Assembly: GCA_002238485.1 (NCBI GenBank) | Contig: MPMG01000010.1 | Coordinates: forward strand, 62,001 to 126,000 | Direction: 5' to 3' | DNA from: Chloroflexi bacterium bin20 | GTDB taxonomy: Bacteria; Chloroflexota; Anaerolineae; Aggregatilineales; Phototrophicaceae | DNA: 64,000 nucleotides | Shown: piece by piece, positions 1-8,899 of the stretch | Numbering within the stretch: the first letter of the stretch is position 1 | How the letters are laid out: each line of letters starts with the position of its first letter | Position numbers and translations under genes: made by a program | Notes under the pieces: generated by a model | The model's input: only the letters and a program-made list of their open reading frames with translations | Database searches by the model: none | Told to the model about the DNA's origin: nothing

Positions 1-149
1 CCAGCGCCGCTTCGCTCTTTTTCTTTGCGCAGCCGCTGTCTGGCGCGGTCTTGGCGGCGGCTCTGCTGGGGCAGCACATGAGCGCCTCGCTGTGGCTGGG
101 CGGCTTGCTTATCGCGGGCGGAGTGCTGCTTTCCTTGCGCGCCGGCTAG
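1..149 (+). CDS. EamA/DMT-family permease, C-terminal fragment
   Basis: Only the last 48 codons lie in the window, read from base 3 to a TAG ending at 149. The peptide is almost entirely hydrophobic, with two membrane segments separated by a short polar turn (GQHMS) and a very short cytoplasmic tail. That matches the end of the drug/metabolite transporter (EamA) repeat, where the last two helices read like this. The substrate cannot be told. Its stop shares the four bases CTAG with the stop of the convergent kinase gene. The family assignment is inference from a short fragment. Confidence 0.55.
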   Translation, partial: SAASLFFFAQPLSGAVLAAALLGQHMSASLWLGGLLIAGGVLLSLRAG

Positions 150-1288
150 CCCGCTAGCAATCGCCGGGCTTCGCGCGCCATTTTTAACAAACGGAAGCGG
201 CGCACCTCGGCGAAGAAGGCGGCAATGTCATCCAGGCTGTCGCTATTGTGCACGATCCGCAATTGCTGATGCTGGGCAGGATCGAGCAGGGAGTTGATGT
301 CTTGCTTGACTCCCGCCAGCCCGCGCAGCGTCATGCCGCAGGTAAAGCCGATACGCGCCAGCTTCCGATCTCCGCGCCAGCCCGCCTCGCGCAGGCCTTC
401 CACATAGGCGCTGAATATCGCCTGGTCGAGCCGCTCGGCATAGTCCTGCGTGATGCCGCTGTAATACATGGCGAGCGCAGTCAGCGACACCAACTCTTCG
501 CCAATGCCGCCGCGCCCGGCCAGCGCCCAGTCCAGCAGTACGAGGCCCTCGTCGCTGTGCAGGATGTTGCGGCGGAAGGCATCGTTGTGGCAAAGAGTCT
601 GCGGCAGCTGACTCAGCGCATCACGAAAGAGCTGTCGGTCGCCCCAGATCGCCATGATCTCGTCCCGCGCTTCGAATGGCAACGTGATTCGCGCCAGCGG
701 CTGCTCCAGGCTTTGCGGAAGCGCGGCAAAGGCATCGGCCAGCGCCGGCACGATCGCGCTGTGCCAGCCCTGCGCAAGCCAGTCCTTGGCGGGCAAGTCG
801 TGTCCTATCATGCTGCCATTCATCCGTCCCAGTTGGCGAGCGATCTCGCGATAATCGTCCAAGGCCCAGTTGTCTTTGCGGTCGGCATAATCCGCCATCC
901 ATATCCAGCAGGAGTCGCCAAAGTCGCGCAGTTGGACGATTTGTGGCGCGATAAAGGTATTCGCAGGCAGGTCTTCCAGCAGGCGGGCGCGGTAAAGCTC
1001 GTATTCGCGTTTCCAATAGTAAGGCGAATTCGGCGTTTCGCCCGGTCGTTGGAAGAGAATCTTCAGGATGAGACTACTGGGTGGGTCGGCTTCGCTCTCG
1101 ATCCAGAAACGATATAGCGCCGTGCCGCCGATCGCGCCGCCAAAGCCGCCATGCACTGCTTCATAGCCCCACGAGACCACAGCCAGCTGCTCATCTCCAC
1201 CAGCCAGCTGCGCCAGTTCTGTCATCTGCGCCGTGGTCAGCGCCGCCAAACGTTGCTCGGTGGCAGGATCGCTGGTCGCGGACAGCAT
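146..1288 (-). CDS. Aminoglycoside phosphotransferase/choline kinase-like protein
   Basis: This 380-residue protein has the C-terminal kinase signature of the APH family: a catalytic-loop motif HNDAFRRNIL near residue 235 (H-x-D-x4-N) followed about 12 residues later by the metal-binding LLDWA. The N-lobe has GGFGGAIGGTALYRF as the probable nucleotide loop. Family members phosphorylate small hydroxyl compounds, including antibiotics, choline and sugars, so the substrate is unknown. It starts 5 bases after the livF stop on the same strand, so it may be the last gene of the Liv operon, although nothing ties it to amino-acid transport. It is cytoplasmic, with no signal peptide. Confidence 0.75.
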   Translation of the reverse strand: MLSATSDPATEQRLAALTTAQMTELAQLAGGDEQLAVVSWGYEAVHGGFGGAIGGTALYRFWIESEADPPSSLILKILFQRPGETPNSPYYWKREYELYRARLLEDLPANTFIAPQIVQLRDFGDSCWIWMADYADRKDNWALDDYREIARQLGRMNGSMIGHDLPAKDWLAQGWHSAIVPALADAFAALPQSLEQPLARITLPFEARDEIMAIWGDRQLFRDALSQLPQTLCHNDAFRRNILHSDEGLVLLDWALAGRGGIGEELVSLTALAMYYSGITQDYAERLDQAIFSAYVEGLREAGWRGDRKLARIGFTCGMTLRGLAGVKQDINSLLDPAQHQQLRIVHNSDSLDDIAAFFAEVRRFRLLKMAREARRLLAG

Positions 1289-1293
1289 GCGCT

Positions 1294-2004
1294 TTAGTCG
1301 ATGCCGAGATATGTCTTTTGCACGACTTCGTTCTGCTGCAGGTTGGCTGCCGTATCGCTGATGGCCACTTCGCCACTTTGCAGCACATAGCCGCGGTTGG
1401 CGATCTGCAGCGCCATATGCGCGTTCTGCTCGACCAGCAGAATCGTGACACCTTCGCTGGCGATGCGTTGGATGGCTTCAAAGACCACATCCACCAGCAC
1501 CGGCGCCAAGCCCATGGAAGGCTCATCGAGCAGCAGCAGGCGCGGTCTGGACATCAAGGCGCGGGCGATGGCCAGCATTTGCTGTTCGCCACCGCTGAGC
1601 GTGCCGGCAAATTGTTTGCGCCGTTCTTGCAAGCGTGGGAACATCTCAAAGGCGCTGTCGAGGTCCTCCGATACATCGTCATCCGTGCGGACATAGGCGC
1701 CCATGTCCAGATTTTCTTCGACCGTGAGCTTGGCAAAGACGCCACGACCTTCAGGCACCATAGAGATGCCACGGGCCACCAGCAAATCAGCTCTCGTTGA
1801 TGAGATTTCGCGCCCGTCGTAAACGATGTTGCCACCGCGCGGCGCCATCAAACCGGATATGGTGCGCAGGGTGGTTGTCTTGCCCGCGCCATTCGAGCCG
1901 ATCAGGGCAATGATCTCGGCATTGTCGACCTCAAAAGACACCCCTTTCAGCGCGTGGATATTGCCGTAAAAGGTGTGAATGTCGTTGACTTCCAGCAGCG
2001 CCAT
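1294..2004 (-). CDS. livF: Branched-chain amino-acid ABC transporter ATP-binding protein LivF
   Basis: The second ATPase of a Liv-type importer, 236 residues, the normal length. It carries Walker A GSNGAGKTT (residues 36-44), the ABC signature LSGGEQQ (about 137) and Walker B LLLLDEPSMGL (about 157), whose SMGL ending is typical of LivF. The ATG at 2004 is preceded by AGGAGAAGG on the minus strand. It lies 15 bases after livG and would pair with it on the inner face of the membrane under the LivH/LivM permeases. It is the fifth transport gene in the order binding protein 2, binding protein 1, livH, livM, livG, livF. Confidence 0.93.
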   Translation of the reverse strand: MALLEVNDIHTFYGNIHALKGVSFEVDNAEIIALIGSNGAGKTTTLRTISGLMAPRGGNIVYDGREISSTRADLLVARGISMVPEGRGVFAKLTVEENLDMGAYVRTDDDVSEDLDSAFEMFPRLQERRKQFAGTLSGGEQQMLAIARALMSRPRLLLLDEPSMGLAPVLVDVVFEAIQRIASEGVTILLVEQNAHMALQIANRGYVLQSGEVAISDTAANLQQNEVVQKTYLGID

Positions 2005-2019
2005 GTGGCTCGCCTTCTC

Positions 2020-2844
2020 CTAGATGCTTGGTTCTGTGGCGGGGTTGGTTTGGGCGGCGCCACTGCCGAGGTAGGCTTCGATAACTTTGGGGTTGGTCTG
2101 AATGTCTCGTGGCAAGCCTTCGGCGATCTTGCGTCCATAATCCAGCACGGTGATGTGCTCTGATATTTCCATAACCACGCGCATGTCGTGCTCAATCAAG
2201 ACCACGGTAATGCCCAGTTCGTCGCGCAGGCGGCGGATGAAGTCGGTGGTTTCGATCGTTTCGCGGGGGTTCATGCCGGCTGTAGGTTCATCCAGCAAGA
2301 CCAGCTTGGGACGATTTGCCAGCGCCCGCGCGATCTCCAGCCGCCGTTGATCGCCATAAGACAGATTCTTGGAAAGCATATCGCCCTTGCCCTCCAAGCC
2401 GACAAAATGCAGCAGTTCCCGCGCGCGGTCTTCGCAGCTGTCATCTTCACGGCGCGTGGAGGGCAAACCGAGGATCGCCCCGAACCAGCTGGAGCGCAGG
2501 TGAGGCTCTTGCCCAACCATGATATTCTCGATTGCCGACATGTTGTTGAAGAGGCGGATATTTTGAAAGGTGCGTGAGATGCCAGCGCGGGTGATCAGAT
2601 CGGGCGTTTTGCCACTGATTTGCGCGCCATCGAACCATATCGCGCCGTCATCAATCTGATAGAAGCCGGTGATGCAATTGAAAAAGGTGGTTTTGCCCGC
2701 GCCATTGGGTCCGATGATGCTGGCGATCGCGCCCTCGGGGATATAAAAGTCGAGGCTGTCGACCGCCACCAGACCGCTAAAGCGCTTGGTCATGCCAGTC
2801 GCTTCCAGGATGCGGCGCTGTCCATTCTTGCTGTTTTCTGCCAT
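2020..2844 (-). CDS. livG: Branched-chain amino-acid ABC transporter ATP-binding protein LivG
   Basis: Paired ATPase of the Liv importer. From the ATG at 2844 the protein is 274 residues, with Walker A GPNGAGKTT (about 45-53), signature LSYGDQRRLEIARAL and Walker B LVLLDEPTAGMNP. The MNP ending and the length are typical of LivG. An upstream in-frame ATG at 2892 would give 290 residues but overlaps the end of livM by 32 bases. The 2844 start has GAGAGG about 8 bases ahead and sits 16 bases after the livM stop, so it is preferred. It acts in the cytoplasm with LivF. Confidence 0.92.
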   Translation of the reverse strand: MAENSKNGQRRILEATGMTKRFSGLVAVDSLDFYIPEGAIASIIGPNGAGKTTFFNCITGFYQIDDGAIWFDGAQISGKTPDLITRAGISRTFQNIRLFNNMSAIENIMVGQEPHLRSSWFGAILGLPSTRREDDSCEDRARELLHFVGLEGKGDMLSKNLSYGDQRRLEIARALANRPKLVLLDEPTAGMNPRETIETTDFIRRLRDELGITVVLIEHDMRVVMEISEHITVLDYGRKIAEGLPRDIQTNPKVIEAYLGSGAAQTNPATEPSI

Positions 2845-2860
2845 CTGCGCGCCTCTCGCT

Positions 2861-4735
2861 CTAGTCGCCCGTGCTGACTTTGGTTTTGACACCCGCCTGG
2901 ACTTCGTGCATCACCAACTTGGAGGGAATCAAGCCTTGCGGACGGTTGATCATCATCAGGATGAGCAGCGCGCCATACATCAAAAAGCGGAATTCGCTGA
3001 ATTCACGCAGCAGCTCGGGCATGCCGATGAGCACGACCGCGCCCAGCACGATGCCCGGATTGCTGGCGATGCCGCCGACAATGATCAAGCTCAACACATT
3101 GATCGAAATGAAAACTGTGAAGCTGTTTGGGAAGACCGTGCCGACTTTAGCCGCGAATATCGCGCCAGCCACGCCACCCGTAGCCGCGCTCAAGGTGAAT
3201 GCCAGCAGCTTGGCGCGGGCTGTGTCGATGCCCATGGCCGTGGCGACATCTTCATCTTCGCGGATGGCCATCCACTGCCGACCGGTGCGCGAGTTGTTCA
3301 AGCGGATCGATACGAATAGTGTGACCAGGCTGGCCACCAATACAATGTAATACAGTTGTTCCGGATTTTTCAGCTCGGTCGCAAACAAAAATGGCTTGGG
3401 GATATTCTGCACGCCCTGCGCGCCGCCAATTAGCGGCTTCAGCCAGTCGGACAGCGCCAGCTTGCCGATGATCTCGCCGAAGCCCAGTGTCGCAATCGCC
3501 AGGTAGTCTCCGCGCATCCGCAGCACCGGCACAGCAAAAAGGAAACCGGCGCACATGGCCGCCAGCAGCGCAATCGGTATGACCATCCAGAAGGTGAAAC
3601 TGCCCTTGAACAAGCCCAGCGGACCGATCGAAGTTAGCACAGCCAGGATGTACGCGCCGACGGCGTAATTGGTGACATAACCCAGGTCGAGCAAGCCCGC
3701 CAATCCGATAGCGATATTCAAGCCCAACCCCATCAGGACGAATATGCCGATGGTCACCGCGACATCGCTGAGCGTGCGGCCGATCAACCAAGGCAGCGCC
3801 AGCAGCAACGCAGCAAACACAAGCATGCCCAGATTGCGTATCTTGTGGCGGCTGCTGTTGTCCAGCGCGGCGAATTGGCTCTGTGCGCGGCCGCCAAACA
3901 TCGCCCACAGGAAGCCGGCTGCCGTGCTGACGATGAACAAAACAGCGGCGGAATTTTGGCGCAAAGTATCGCGGCGGAAGATTTCGCGGAGGGTGTCGCG
4001 GTCCAGATTCTCTTGCAGGATAAGCCGCACCGTTTCACCAAATGCGCCCACCAGCAACGTTACGCCCAAGCCATACAGCAGGGCGCGCCGCGGGATATCG
4101 GGCATGATGCGCATGATCACGCCCGCCAGTCCAGCGCCTGCCGAAGCAGCTAACAAGAACCCGATGCCCGTCCACAGTTCATTGCGGTGGTCAAAAGTTA
4201 CTACTTCGACCCAGTCGCGGTCGACATGGACGAGCACGCCGCGCAGGTCGCCCTTGACCTCGAAGATCAGCGCAAAGCCGAATGTAACAATGCCGATCAG
4301 CAGCGCGCTGATCAGCCAGGTAGCCGCCGCTTGCCGCATTTCATTGCCCTGTGCATGACTCTTCCAAGCCAGGTAACTGGCGGCAACAAAGGGGATCAAC
4401 TTCAACGAGGCATCAAGCAGGTAGCGATATTCGTCAGAGTTAAAGAGCAGCAGAATAACGGTCGGCAGCGCAGACAACAGGCCGATCGCCAGCCCACCTG
4501 CCAATGCCACGCGCGGGTCTTCGCCAGCCTCGGTCATGCGCGTCGTCGCCACATAGCTGGTCACAAATGGCGTCGCCAAGAGCAGCGCCTGCCCCAGACT
4601 GATAAAGTCGTTGACGACTTCACGCTCATGAAATGCGGCGATCATGCCGATGACACCAGCGAACAAGATAAAGCTGCCCGACAGCAAGCCCAAGCGCAAA
4701 ACGCGGCGGCTGGCTTCAGAAGCGAGAATGTTCAT
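2861..4735 (-). CDS. livM: Branched-chain amino-acid ABC transporter permease LivM, with long N-terminal extension
   Basis: The C-terminal half (from about residue 315) is a standard LivM permease, with the GLGLNIAIGLAGLLDLG helix and the EAA-like cytoplasmic loop around GRQWMAIREDEDVATAMGI that contacts the ATPase. At 624 residues it is far longer than usual for LivM (roughly 300-430). The first 300 residues add several further hydrophobic segments and a polar stretch with IFRRDTLR. The ATG at 4735 has a strong GGAGG seven bases ahead and lies 10 bases after livH. The extension may be an added membrane domain; its function is unknown. Confidence 0.88.
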   Translation of the reverse strand: MNILASEASRRVLRLGLLSGSFILFAGVIGMIAAFHEREVVNDFISLGQALLLATPFVTSYVATTRMTEAGEDPRVALAGGLAIGLLSALPTVILLLFNSDEYRYLLDASLKLIPFVAASYLAWKSHAQGNEMRQAAATWLISALLIGIVTFGFALIFEVKGDLRGVLVHVDRDWVEVVTFDHRNELWTGIGFLLAASAGAGLAGVIMRIMPDIPRRALLYGLGVTLLVGAFGETVRLILQENLDRDTLREIFRRDTLRQNSAAVLFIVSTAAGFLWAMFGGRAQSQFAALDNSSRHKIRNLGMLVFAALLLALPWLIGRTLSDVAVTIGIFVLMGLGLNIAIGLAGLLDLGYVTNYAVGAYILAVLTSIGPLGLFKGSFTFWMVIPIALLAAMCAGFLFAVPVLRMRGDYLAIATLGFGEIIGKLALSDWLKPLIGGAQGVQNIPKPFLFATELKNPEQLYYIVLVASLVTLFVSIRLNNSRTGRQWMAIREDEDVATAMGIDTARAKLLAFTLSAATGGVAGAIFAAKVGTVFPNSFTVFISINVLSLIIVGGIASNPGIVLGAVVLIGMPELLREFSEFRFLMYGALLILMMINRPQGLIPSKLVMHEVQAGVKTKVSTGD

Positions 4736-4745
4736 GCCGCCTCCT

Positions 4746-5819
4746 TTAGGCTTTTGTCTCGGACAATCGTTCGCCCAAGATGCCTTGCGGACGGAAGATC
4801 AGCACCAGCACCAGCATGGTAAAGGCGATCACATCTTTGAGCTGGTTTGCGCCGGGGATTCCCAGCCCGGCCAGCACCAGATTGGGTCCGATCGCCTCGA
4901 TGACGCCCAGAAACAAACCGCCCAGCATCGCGCCGGGGATATTGCCGATGCCGCCCAGCACCGCGGCGGTGAAGGCTTTGATGCCTGGAATGAATCCCAT
5001 GTAGAAGTTCACGCCTTGCGGACGAAACAACCCGTTGATGACTCCAGCCGAGCCAGCCAAAAATCCGCCGACGCCAAAGGTAAAAAGAATCACCCAGTCG
5101 ATGTCGATGCCCATCAAGCGCGCCACTTCCTTGTTCTCGGATACCGCGCGCATGGCTTTGCCGATGCGGGTTCGCTCGACCAGCCAGTGCAGCCCAATCA
5201 TCAAGACCAAGGCCGAACAAAACACAAAAATTTGCGCAACCGGGATGCTGATATCGCCGATCTGCACTGCGCCCTGCAGCGCCCGCACCTGTGGATAGGC
5301 TTTGAAGCTGGAGCCATACAAACCGCGGAAGGCGTATTGGAGGAAGAAGGACGCGCCGATAGCCGTAATCAGAGGGACGAGCCGAGGACTGCCACGCAAC
5401 GGTCGATAGGCGATTCGTTCCACCAGCACCGCCACCGTCATCGAGACCAAGCCCGCGAACAGGATCATTAGCAAGATGGCCAAGAGCGGCTGTTCGTTCA
5501 GGAAGCCGGTGCGGTTTAGCGCTTCAGCGAAGAAGAAAGTGGTAAAAGCGCCCGCCATGAACACCTCGCCGTGCGCGAAGTTGATCATCAGCAAGATGCC
5601 ATAGACCAGTGTGTAGCCAAGCGCGATCAAGGCATAGATGCTGCCTTGCGACAAACCCGCCGCCAGCAGATTGACCCACTGTGCCAGGCTGATGCGCCCC
5701 GACGACAGCGTATTCCAGGCGCCAACCACCACCGCCAGCACGATTAGCACACGTAGCACATCAATGGTGAAATCGACCCAAGAGAACTCGCCGGACTTGT
5801 TTCTGAACATAGGAATCAT
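4746..5819 (-). CDS. livH: Branched-chain amino-acid ABC transporter permease LivH
   Basis: Inner-membrane permease of the Liv importer. The family core begins with GLSQGSIYALIALGYTLVYGILLMINFAHGE, here written only in part: SIYALIALGYTLVYG and NFAHGEVFM. It also holds the ATPase-contact loop RTRIGKAMRAVSENKEVARLMGI. There are about eight membrane segments, plus an extra N-terminal helix (VLRVLIVLAVVVGAW). The start is uncertain: a TTG at 5876 gives 376 residues, while the ATG at 5819 gives 357 and is preferred. The stop is 10 bases ahead of the livM start, consistent with one operon. Confidence 0.9.
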   Translation of the reverse strand: MIPMFRNKSGEFSWVDFTIDVLRVLIVLAVVVGAWNTLSSGRISLAQWVNLLAAGLSQGSIYALIALGYTLVYGILLMINFAHGEVFMAGAFTTFFFAEALNRTGFLNEQPLLAILLMILFAGLVSMTVAVLVERIAYRPLRGSPRLVPLITAIGASFFLQYAFRGLYGSSFKAYPQVRALQGAVQIGDISIPVAQIFVFCSALVLMIGLHWLVERTRIGKAMRAVSENKEVARLMGIDIDWVILFTFGVGGFLAGSAGVINGLFRPQGVNFYMGFIPGIKAFTAAVLGGIGNIPGAMLGGLFLGVIEAIGPNLVLAGLGIPGANQLKDVIAFTMLVLVLIFRPQGILGERLSETKA

Positions 5820-5898
5820 CCGAGCCGCTAGTTTTGCAAAGTTTGCCAGCCAGACCGTGCGCCCAACCACGCGCAATTATGGGATAACCGAGCGCTGG

Positions 5899-7167
5899 CT
5901 AGGCATCTTCAAATGAATCCGTGGCGAAGTTCCAAACGGCCGGCGGTGGCCAATTGCCGTCGTAGACCTCGGCTTCGGTGATATGGAAGATAGCCATGGC
6001 GGTTACGCTGCCACAATCGCCGGCATAAGGCGATTCATCATAGCAGGTGAGCGCGCCCGTCAAGCCCGGATAGTCTTCTACAGCATGCACTGCATCGCGC
6101 AGCGCGCTTCTGCCGATCGTCAGGTCGCCATCATCGCTTGCCACGGCGCTGGCTTCGATCGCGTCGAGCAAGATATTGGCGGCGTCGTAGGCATGGGCGT
6201 GGTAGCCGCTGGGTGGCGATTCGCCAAATTCGTCCAGCCAGGTAGTCAGGAAGGCTTCGTAGGCATCGCCACCGACCAAAGGACCAGACATGTAAATGCC
6301 GATGGCCGCATCGCCGGTATTCTCGGGGAAAGACTCCACGAAGCTGGCTGCCGCAGTCATCATCACCGCATCTTCCAGTCCTGGCGTGGTCGCCATCTGC
6401 GCGCCAAAGAAGTTGGACTCGGGCTCAAAGAGCGGGAAGTAAACGATATCGGGACCGCTGGCCGCGATCTCGGTGAGAATGGCGGTCATATCCGTATCGC
6501 CTTTGTTGACCGCGCCGCTGAAGACGACATCGCCGCCCAGCTCGGCAAAACGCTCTGCCATGACACGCGTTGCGCCTTCGGTATACGTATCGCCATCGTG
6601 CACAGTTGCCAGCGAAGCCACGCCCAACACTTTGATCGCGTATTCGGCTGCTTTGGCGCTGCGGATCAAGTCATTCGGGCTGGTGCGGAAGTAACCGGGC
6701 AGATACACGCCGCCGCTTGCTGTGTCTTCGTTGGTGAGGCTGGGCGAGGTATTGGATGGCGCGATCATCAGCATGCCGGCCGCGTTGACGATGGGCAATG
6801 CGCCCTGCGCCGCGCTGGAACAGCTGGTGCCGATGATGCCGATGATGCTGGGGTCGGCCGCCAATCGCTGCGCAGCTGCCTGTCCGCCTTCGGCCGAACA
6901 CAGGCTGTCTTCTACCACCATCTCGATTTCGCGTTCCAGCAGCATGCCGCCACGGGCCTCAATCGCCAGCTCGACGCCGCCTTGCGCATCCAGCCCAAGC
7001 GCCGAGTTTGCGCCAGAAACTACCAGCATGGCGCCGATCACGATCGGATCGTCCGCGCCAAGTTCGACACAGCCCAGCGGGTCTTCGCAGGCCGAGTGCG
7101 CCCCGACAGGCGCAGCCCAGCCGAGCATGAGCGCCAATATCAAACTAATCAGGCCGGTTCTGATCAT
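5899..7167 (-). CDS. ABC transporter substrate-binding protein (LivJ-like), copy 1
   Basis: A 422-residue exported binding protein. From the ATG at 7167 it has a clean Sec signal, MIRTGLISLILALMLGW then APVGAHS. The mature protein is a type-1 periplasmic binding fold of the Leu/Ile/Val family, with paired motifs such as IGTSCSSAAQGALPIVNAAG and APSNTSPSLTN. The open frame runs 63 codons further upstream, but that part is not signal-like and enters the end of the preceding gene. It is a close paralogue of the adjacent upstream gene, so the operon has two receptors for one permease. The ligand is unproven; short branched amino acids or related compounds are the family expectation. Confidence 0.88.
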   Translation of the reverse strand: MIRTGLISLILALMLGWAAPVGAHSACEDPLGCVELGADDPIVIGAMLVVSGANSALGLDAQGGVELAIEARGGMLLEREIEMVVEDSLCSAEGGQAAAQRLAADPSIIGIIGTSCSSAAQGALPIVNAAGMLMIAPSNTSPSLTNEDTASGGVYLPGYFRTSPNDLIRSAKAAEYAIKVLGVASLATVHDGDTYTEGATRVMAERFAELGGDVVFSGAVNKGDTDMTAILTEIAASGPDIVYFPLFEPESNFFGAQMATTPGLEDAVMMTAAASFVESFPENTGDAAIGIYMSGPLVGGDAYEAFLTTWLDEFGESPPSGYHAHAYDAANILLDAIEASAVASDDGDLTIGRSALRDAVHAVEDYPGLTGALTCYDESPYAGDCGSVTAMAIFHITEAEVYDGNWPPPAVWNFATDSFEDA

Positions 7168-7223
7168 GACAGGTCTCTCAATACAAATGATTGCGCTAAA
7201 ACAAGTCAGTTTGCAGGGAACAA

Positions 7224-7247
7224 GCCAGAACACCCACGTGCTCTGGC
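7224..7247 (-). terminator. Intercistronic hairpin between the two binding-protein genes (attenuator-like)
   Basis: On the minus strand, GCCAGAGCAC and GTGTTCTGGC form a 10-bp stem (one G-U pair) around GTGG. It lies between the stop of copy 2 (7292) and the start of copy 1 (7167). It is followed by TTGTTCC rather than a clean T-run, so it is more likely a partial terminator or an RNA-stabilising 3' hairpin. Such a device would give more of the first receptor than of the permease genes. The function is inferred. Confidence 0.45.
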
Positions 7248-7291
7248 TCGTCCGCAATGGTGCAGAATCTTGCGCGCTTCGACGACAGGCT

Positions 7292-8572
7292 CTAGCCTTC
7301 GCCCATCGACGAAGCCATGGAAAGATCCCAGACGATTGGCGGCGGCCATTCGCCATCGTTGACTTGCGCTTCGGTTATCTGGAATACAGCAAGCGCTGTA
7401 CCAGTCGCGCAGTCACCGCTGTAGGGAGATTCTTCCTGGCAAGTCAGCATGCCGGTCAAGCCGCTGTAATCCTCGACGGCGGCCATGGCATCGCGCAGTG
7501 CCTGGCGGCCGATCATCAACGTGCCATCGTCCATTTCAACGGCGACCGCTTCAATGGCATCCAGCAGCAGATTGGTGCCGTCATAGGCGTGGGCGTGGAA
7601 GCCGCTTGGTGGCGCTTCGGTGCCGCCAGGCTGTTCTTCAGCCCACATCTCCAGGAAAGCATCGTAGGCATCGCCGGCCACATGGGGACCAGTCATGTAT
7701 ACGCCGACCGCTGCGTCGCCAGTGTTTTGGGCAAAGGTGACAGAGAAACTGCCATCAGCAGTCATCATTTTGACGCCTTCCATGCCCGGGGTGTTGGCCG
7801 CCTGCGAAATGAGGAATTCGGACTCGGGGACGAAGACGGGCAGATACATGATAGCGGGCCCGCTGGCGGCGATCTCGGTGAGAATCGCGCTCATGTCGGT
7901 GTCGCCCTTGCTGACGGCGCCCTGGAAGACGACGTCGCCATCCATGCTCGCGAAGGTATCTGCCATTACGACCGCCAGACCTTCGGTATAGGGATCGCCG
8001 TCGTGGATAGTCGCCACGGCGTCGGTCATGAGCACTTCCATGGCGAATTGCGCGCCCATCGCACCCTGGAACAGGTCGTTATGCGCCGTGCGGAAGTAGC
8101 CTGGATAGTAGGTGCCGCCTTCGTCGGCGTTGGCATTGGTCAGGCTTGGCGACGTATTCGAGGAAGAAATCATCAGCATGCCAGCTTCGCTGATGATGGG
8201 CATCGCGCCTTGTGCCGCGCCCGAACAAGTTGTGCCGATGACGCCAGCGATGGATTCGTCGGCGGCGACGCGCTGTGCAGCCGCTTGACCGCCCTCGGCG
8301 GCGCAGTGGCTGTCCTCTTCAACCAATTCAATGTCTCTGCCCAGCAGCATGCCGTCCCGCCCGAGTATCGCGAGCTCGATGCCACCGAGAGAATCTGTGC
8401 CGTAGAAGGACGCGGGACCAGACATGGCGAGGATAGAGGCGATGACGATCGGCTCATCCGGACCTACCTCAACGCAACCCAGCTCGTCCATGCAGTGCGA
8501 ATCCGCCATCGCGGGCAGACTGAAGACGAGAAGCAGGCTCAACGCGGTGAACAAAAGCAGTACTTTCTTCAT
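7292..8572 (-). CDS. ABC transporter substrate-binding protein (LivJ-like), copy 2
   Basis: First gene of the Liv operon, 426 residues from the ATG at 8572, preceded by AAGGAG 11 bases upstream. It has a textbook signal peptide (MKKVLLLFTALSLLLVFSLP then AMADS). The mature part aligns by eye with copy 1 throughout (for example CSGAAQGAMPIISEAGMLMI, SNTSPSLTN, VSKGDTDMSAILTEIAASGP). It is a type-1 periplasmic binding protein feeding the LivHMGF complex. The two copies differ enough to have diverged ligands. Transcription probably starts at the promoter at 8634-8663. Confidence 0.9.
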   Translation of the reverse strand: MKKVLLLFTALSLLLVFSLPAMADSHCMDELGCVEVGPDEPIVIASILAMSGPASFYGTDSLGGIELAILGRDGMLLGRDIELVEEDSHCAAEGGQAAAQRVAADESIAGVIGTTCSGAAQGAMPIISEAGMLMISSSNTSPSLTNANADEGGTYYPGYFRTAHNDLFQGAMGAQFAMEVLMTDAVATIHDGDPYTEGLAVVMADTFASMDGDVVFQGAVSKGDTDMSAILTEIAASGPAIMYLPVFVPESEFLISQAANTPGMEGVKMMTADGSFSVTFAQNTGDAAVGVYMTGPHVAGDAYDAFLEMWAEEQPGGTEAPPSGFHAHAYDGTNLLLDAIEAVAVEMDDGTLMIGRQALRDAMAAVEDYSGLTGMLTCQEESPYSGDCATGTALAVFQITEAQVNDGEWPPPIVWDLSMASSMGEG

Positions 8573-8899
8573 GGTTTCCTTACTCCTTGCTAGTTGAATC
8601 AAGCAGTGCCGCGCAACTCCGCGACTATGATCAAGTATACAAGAACATTACGGATTCGTGCAATCATGTATGTATGGGGGTGTCTATCTATAGTGGTTTC
8701 GACAATTCGACCCCTCATCTCCAGGACGAAAGAAGGGGAGTTTTTTCCAGTTTTTCGCGTATTTTTCGTCCCTTTATCTTTATGAGGGAACCTGTCAAAA
8801 ACGTGTCCATCAAATCAGACACTCCCGTCAATCCACGCCGCGTCTTTTGTCGCGACTGGTGTACAATGACCGCCACGATTGCTTTTCCGACGCAGGCGC
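8573..8899. other. Divergent intergenic region between the Liv operon and the glycosyltransferase
   Basis: This gap of about 330 bases holds the Liv promoter (8634-8663, minus). It also holds a -10-like TACAAT at 8862-8867 on the plus strand, about 32 bases ahead of the glycosyltransferase start. The middle (8690-8800) is notably T-rich. No further gene was found. Confidence 0.6.
8634..8663 (-). promoter_or_regulatory. Sigma-A promoter of the Liv operon
   Basis: On the minus strand, a -35 TTGCAC and a -10 TATACT are separated by 18 bases. The predicted start leaves a leader of about 55 bases ending in the AAGGAG of the first binding protein. This is one of the best matches to consensus in the window. 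Confidence 0.7.

Noticed and set aside
146..1117. Plus-strand frames of 289 and 239 codons opposite the phosphotransferase and livF genes
   Set aside because: They are antisense shadows without motifs or ribosome sites; the minus-strand proteins carry complete family signatures.
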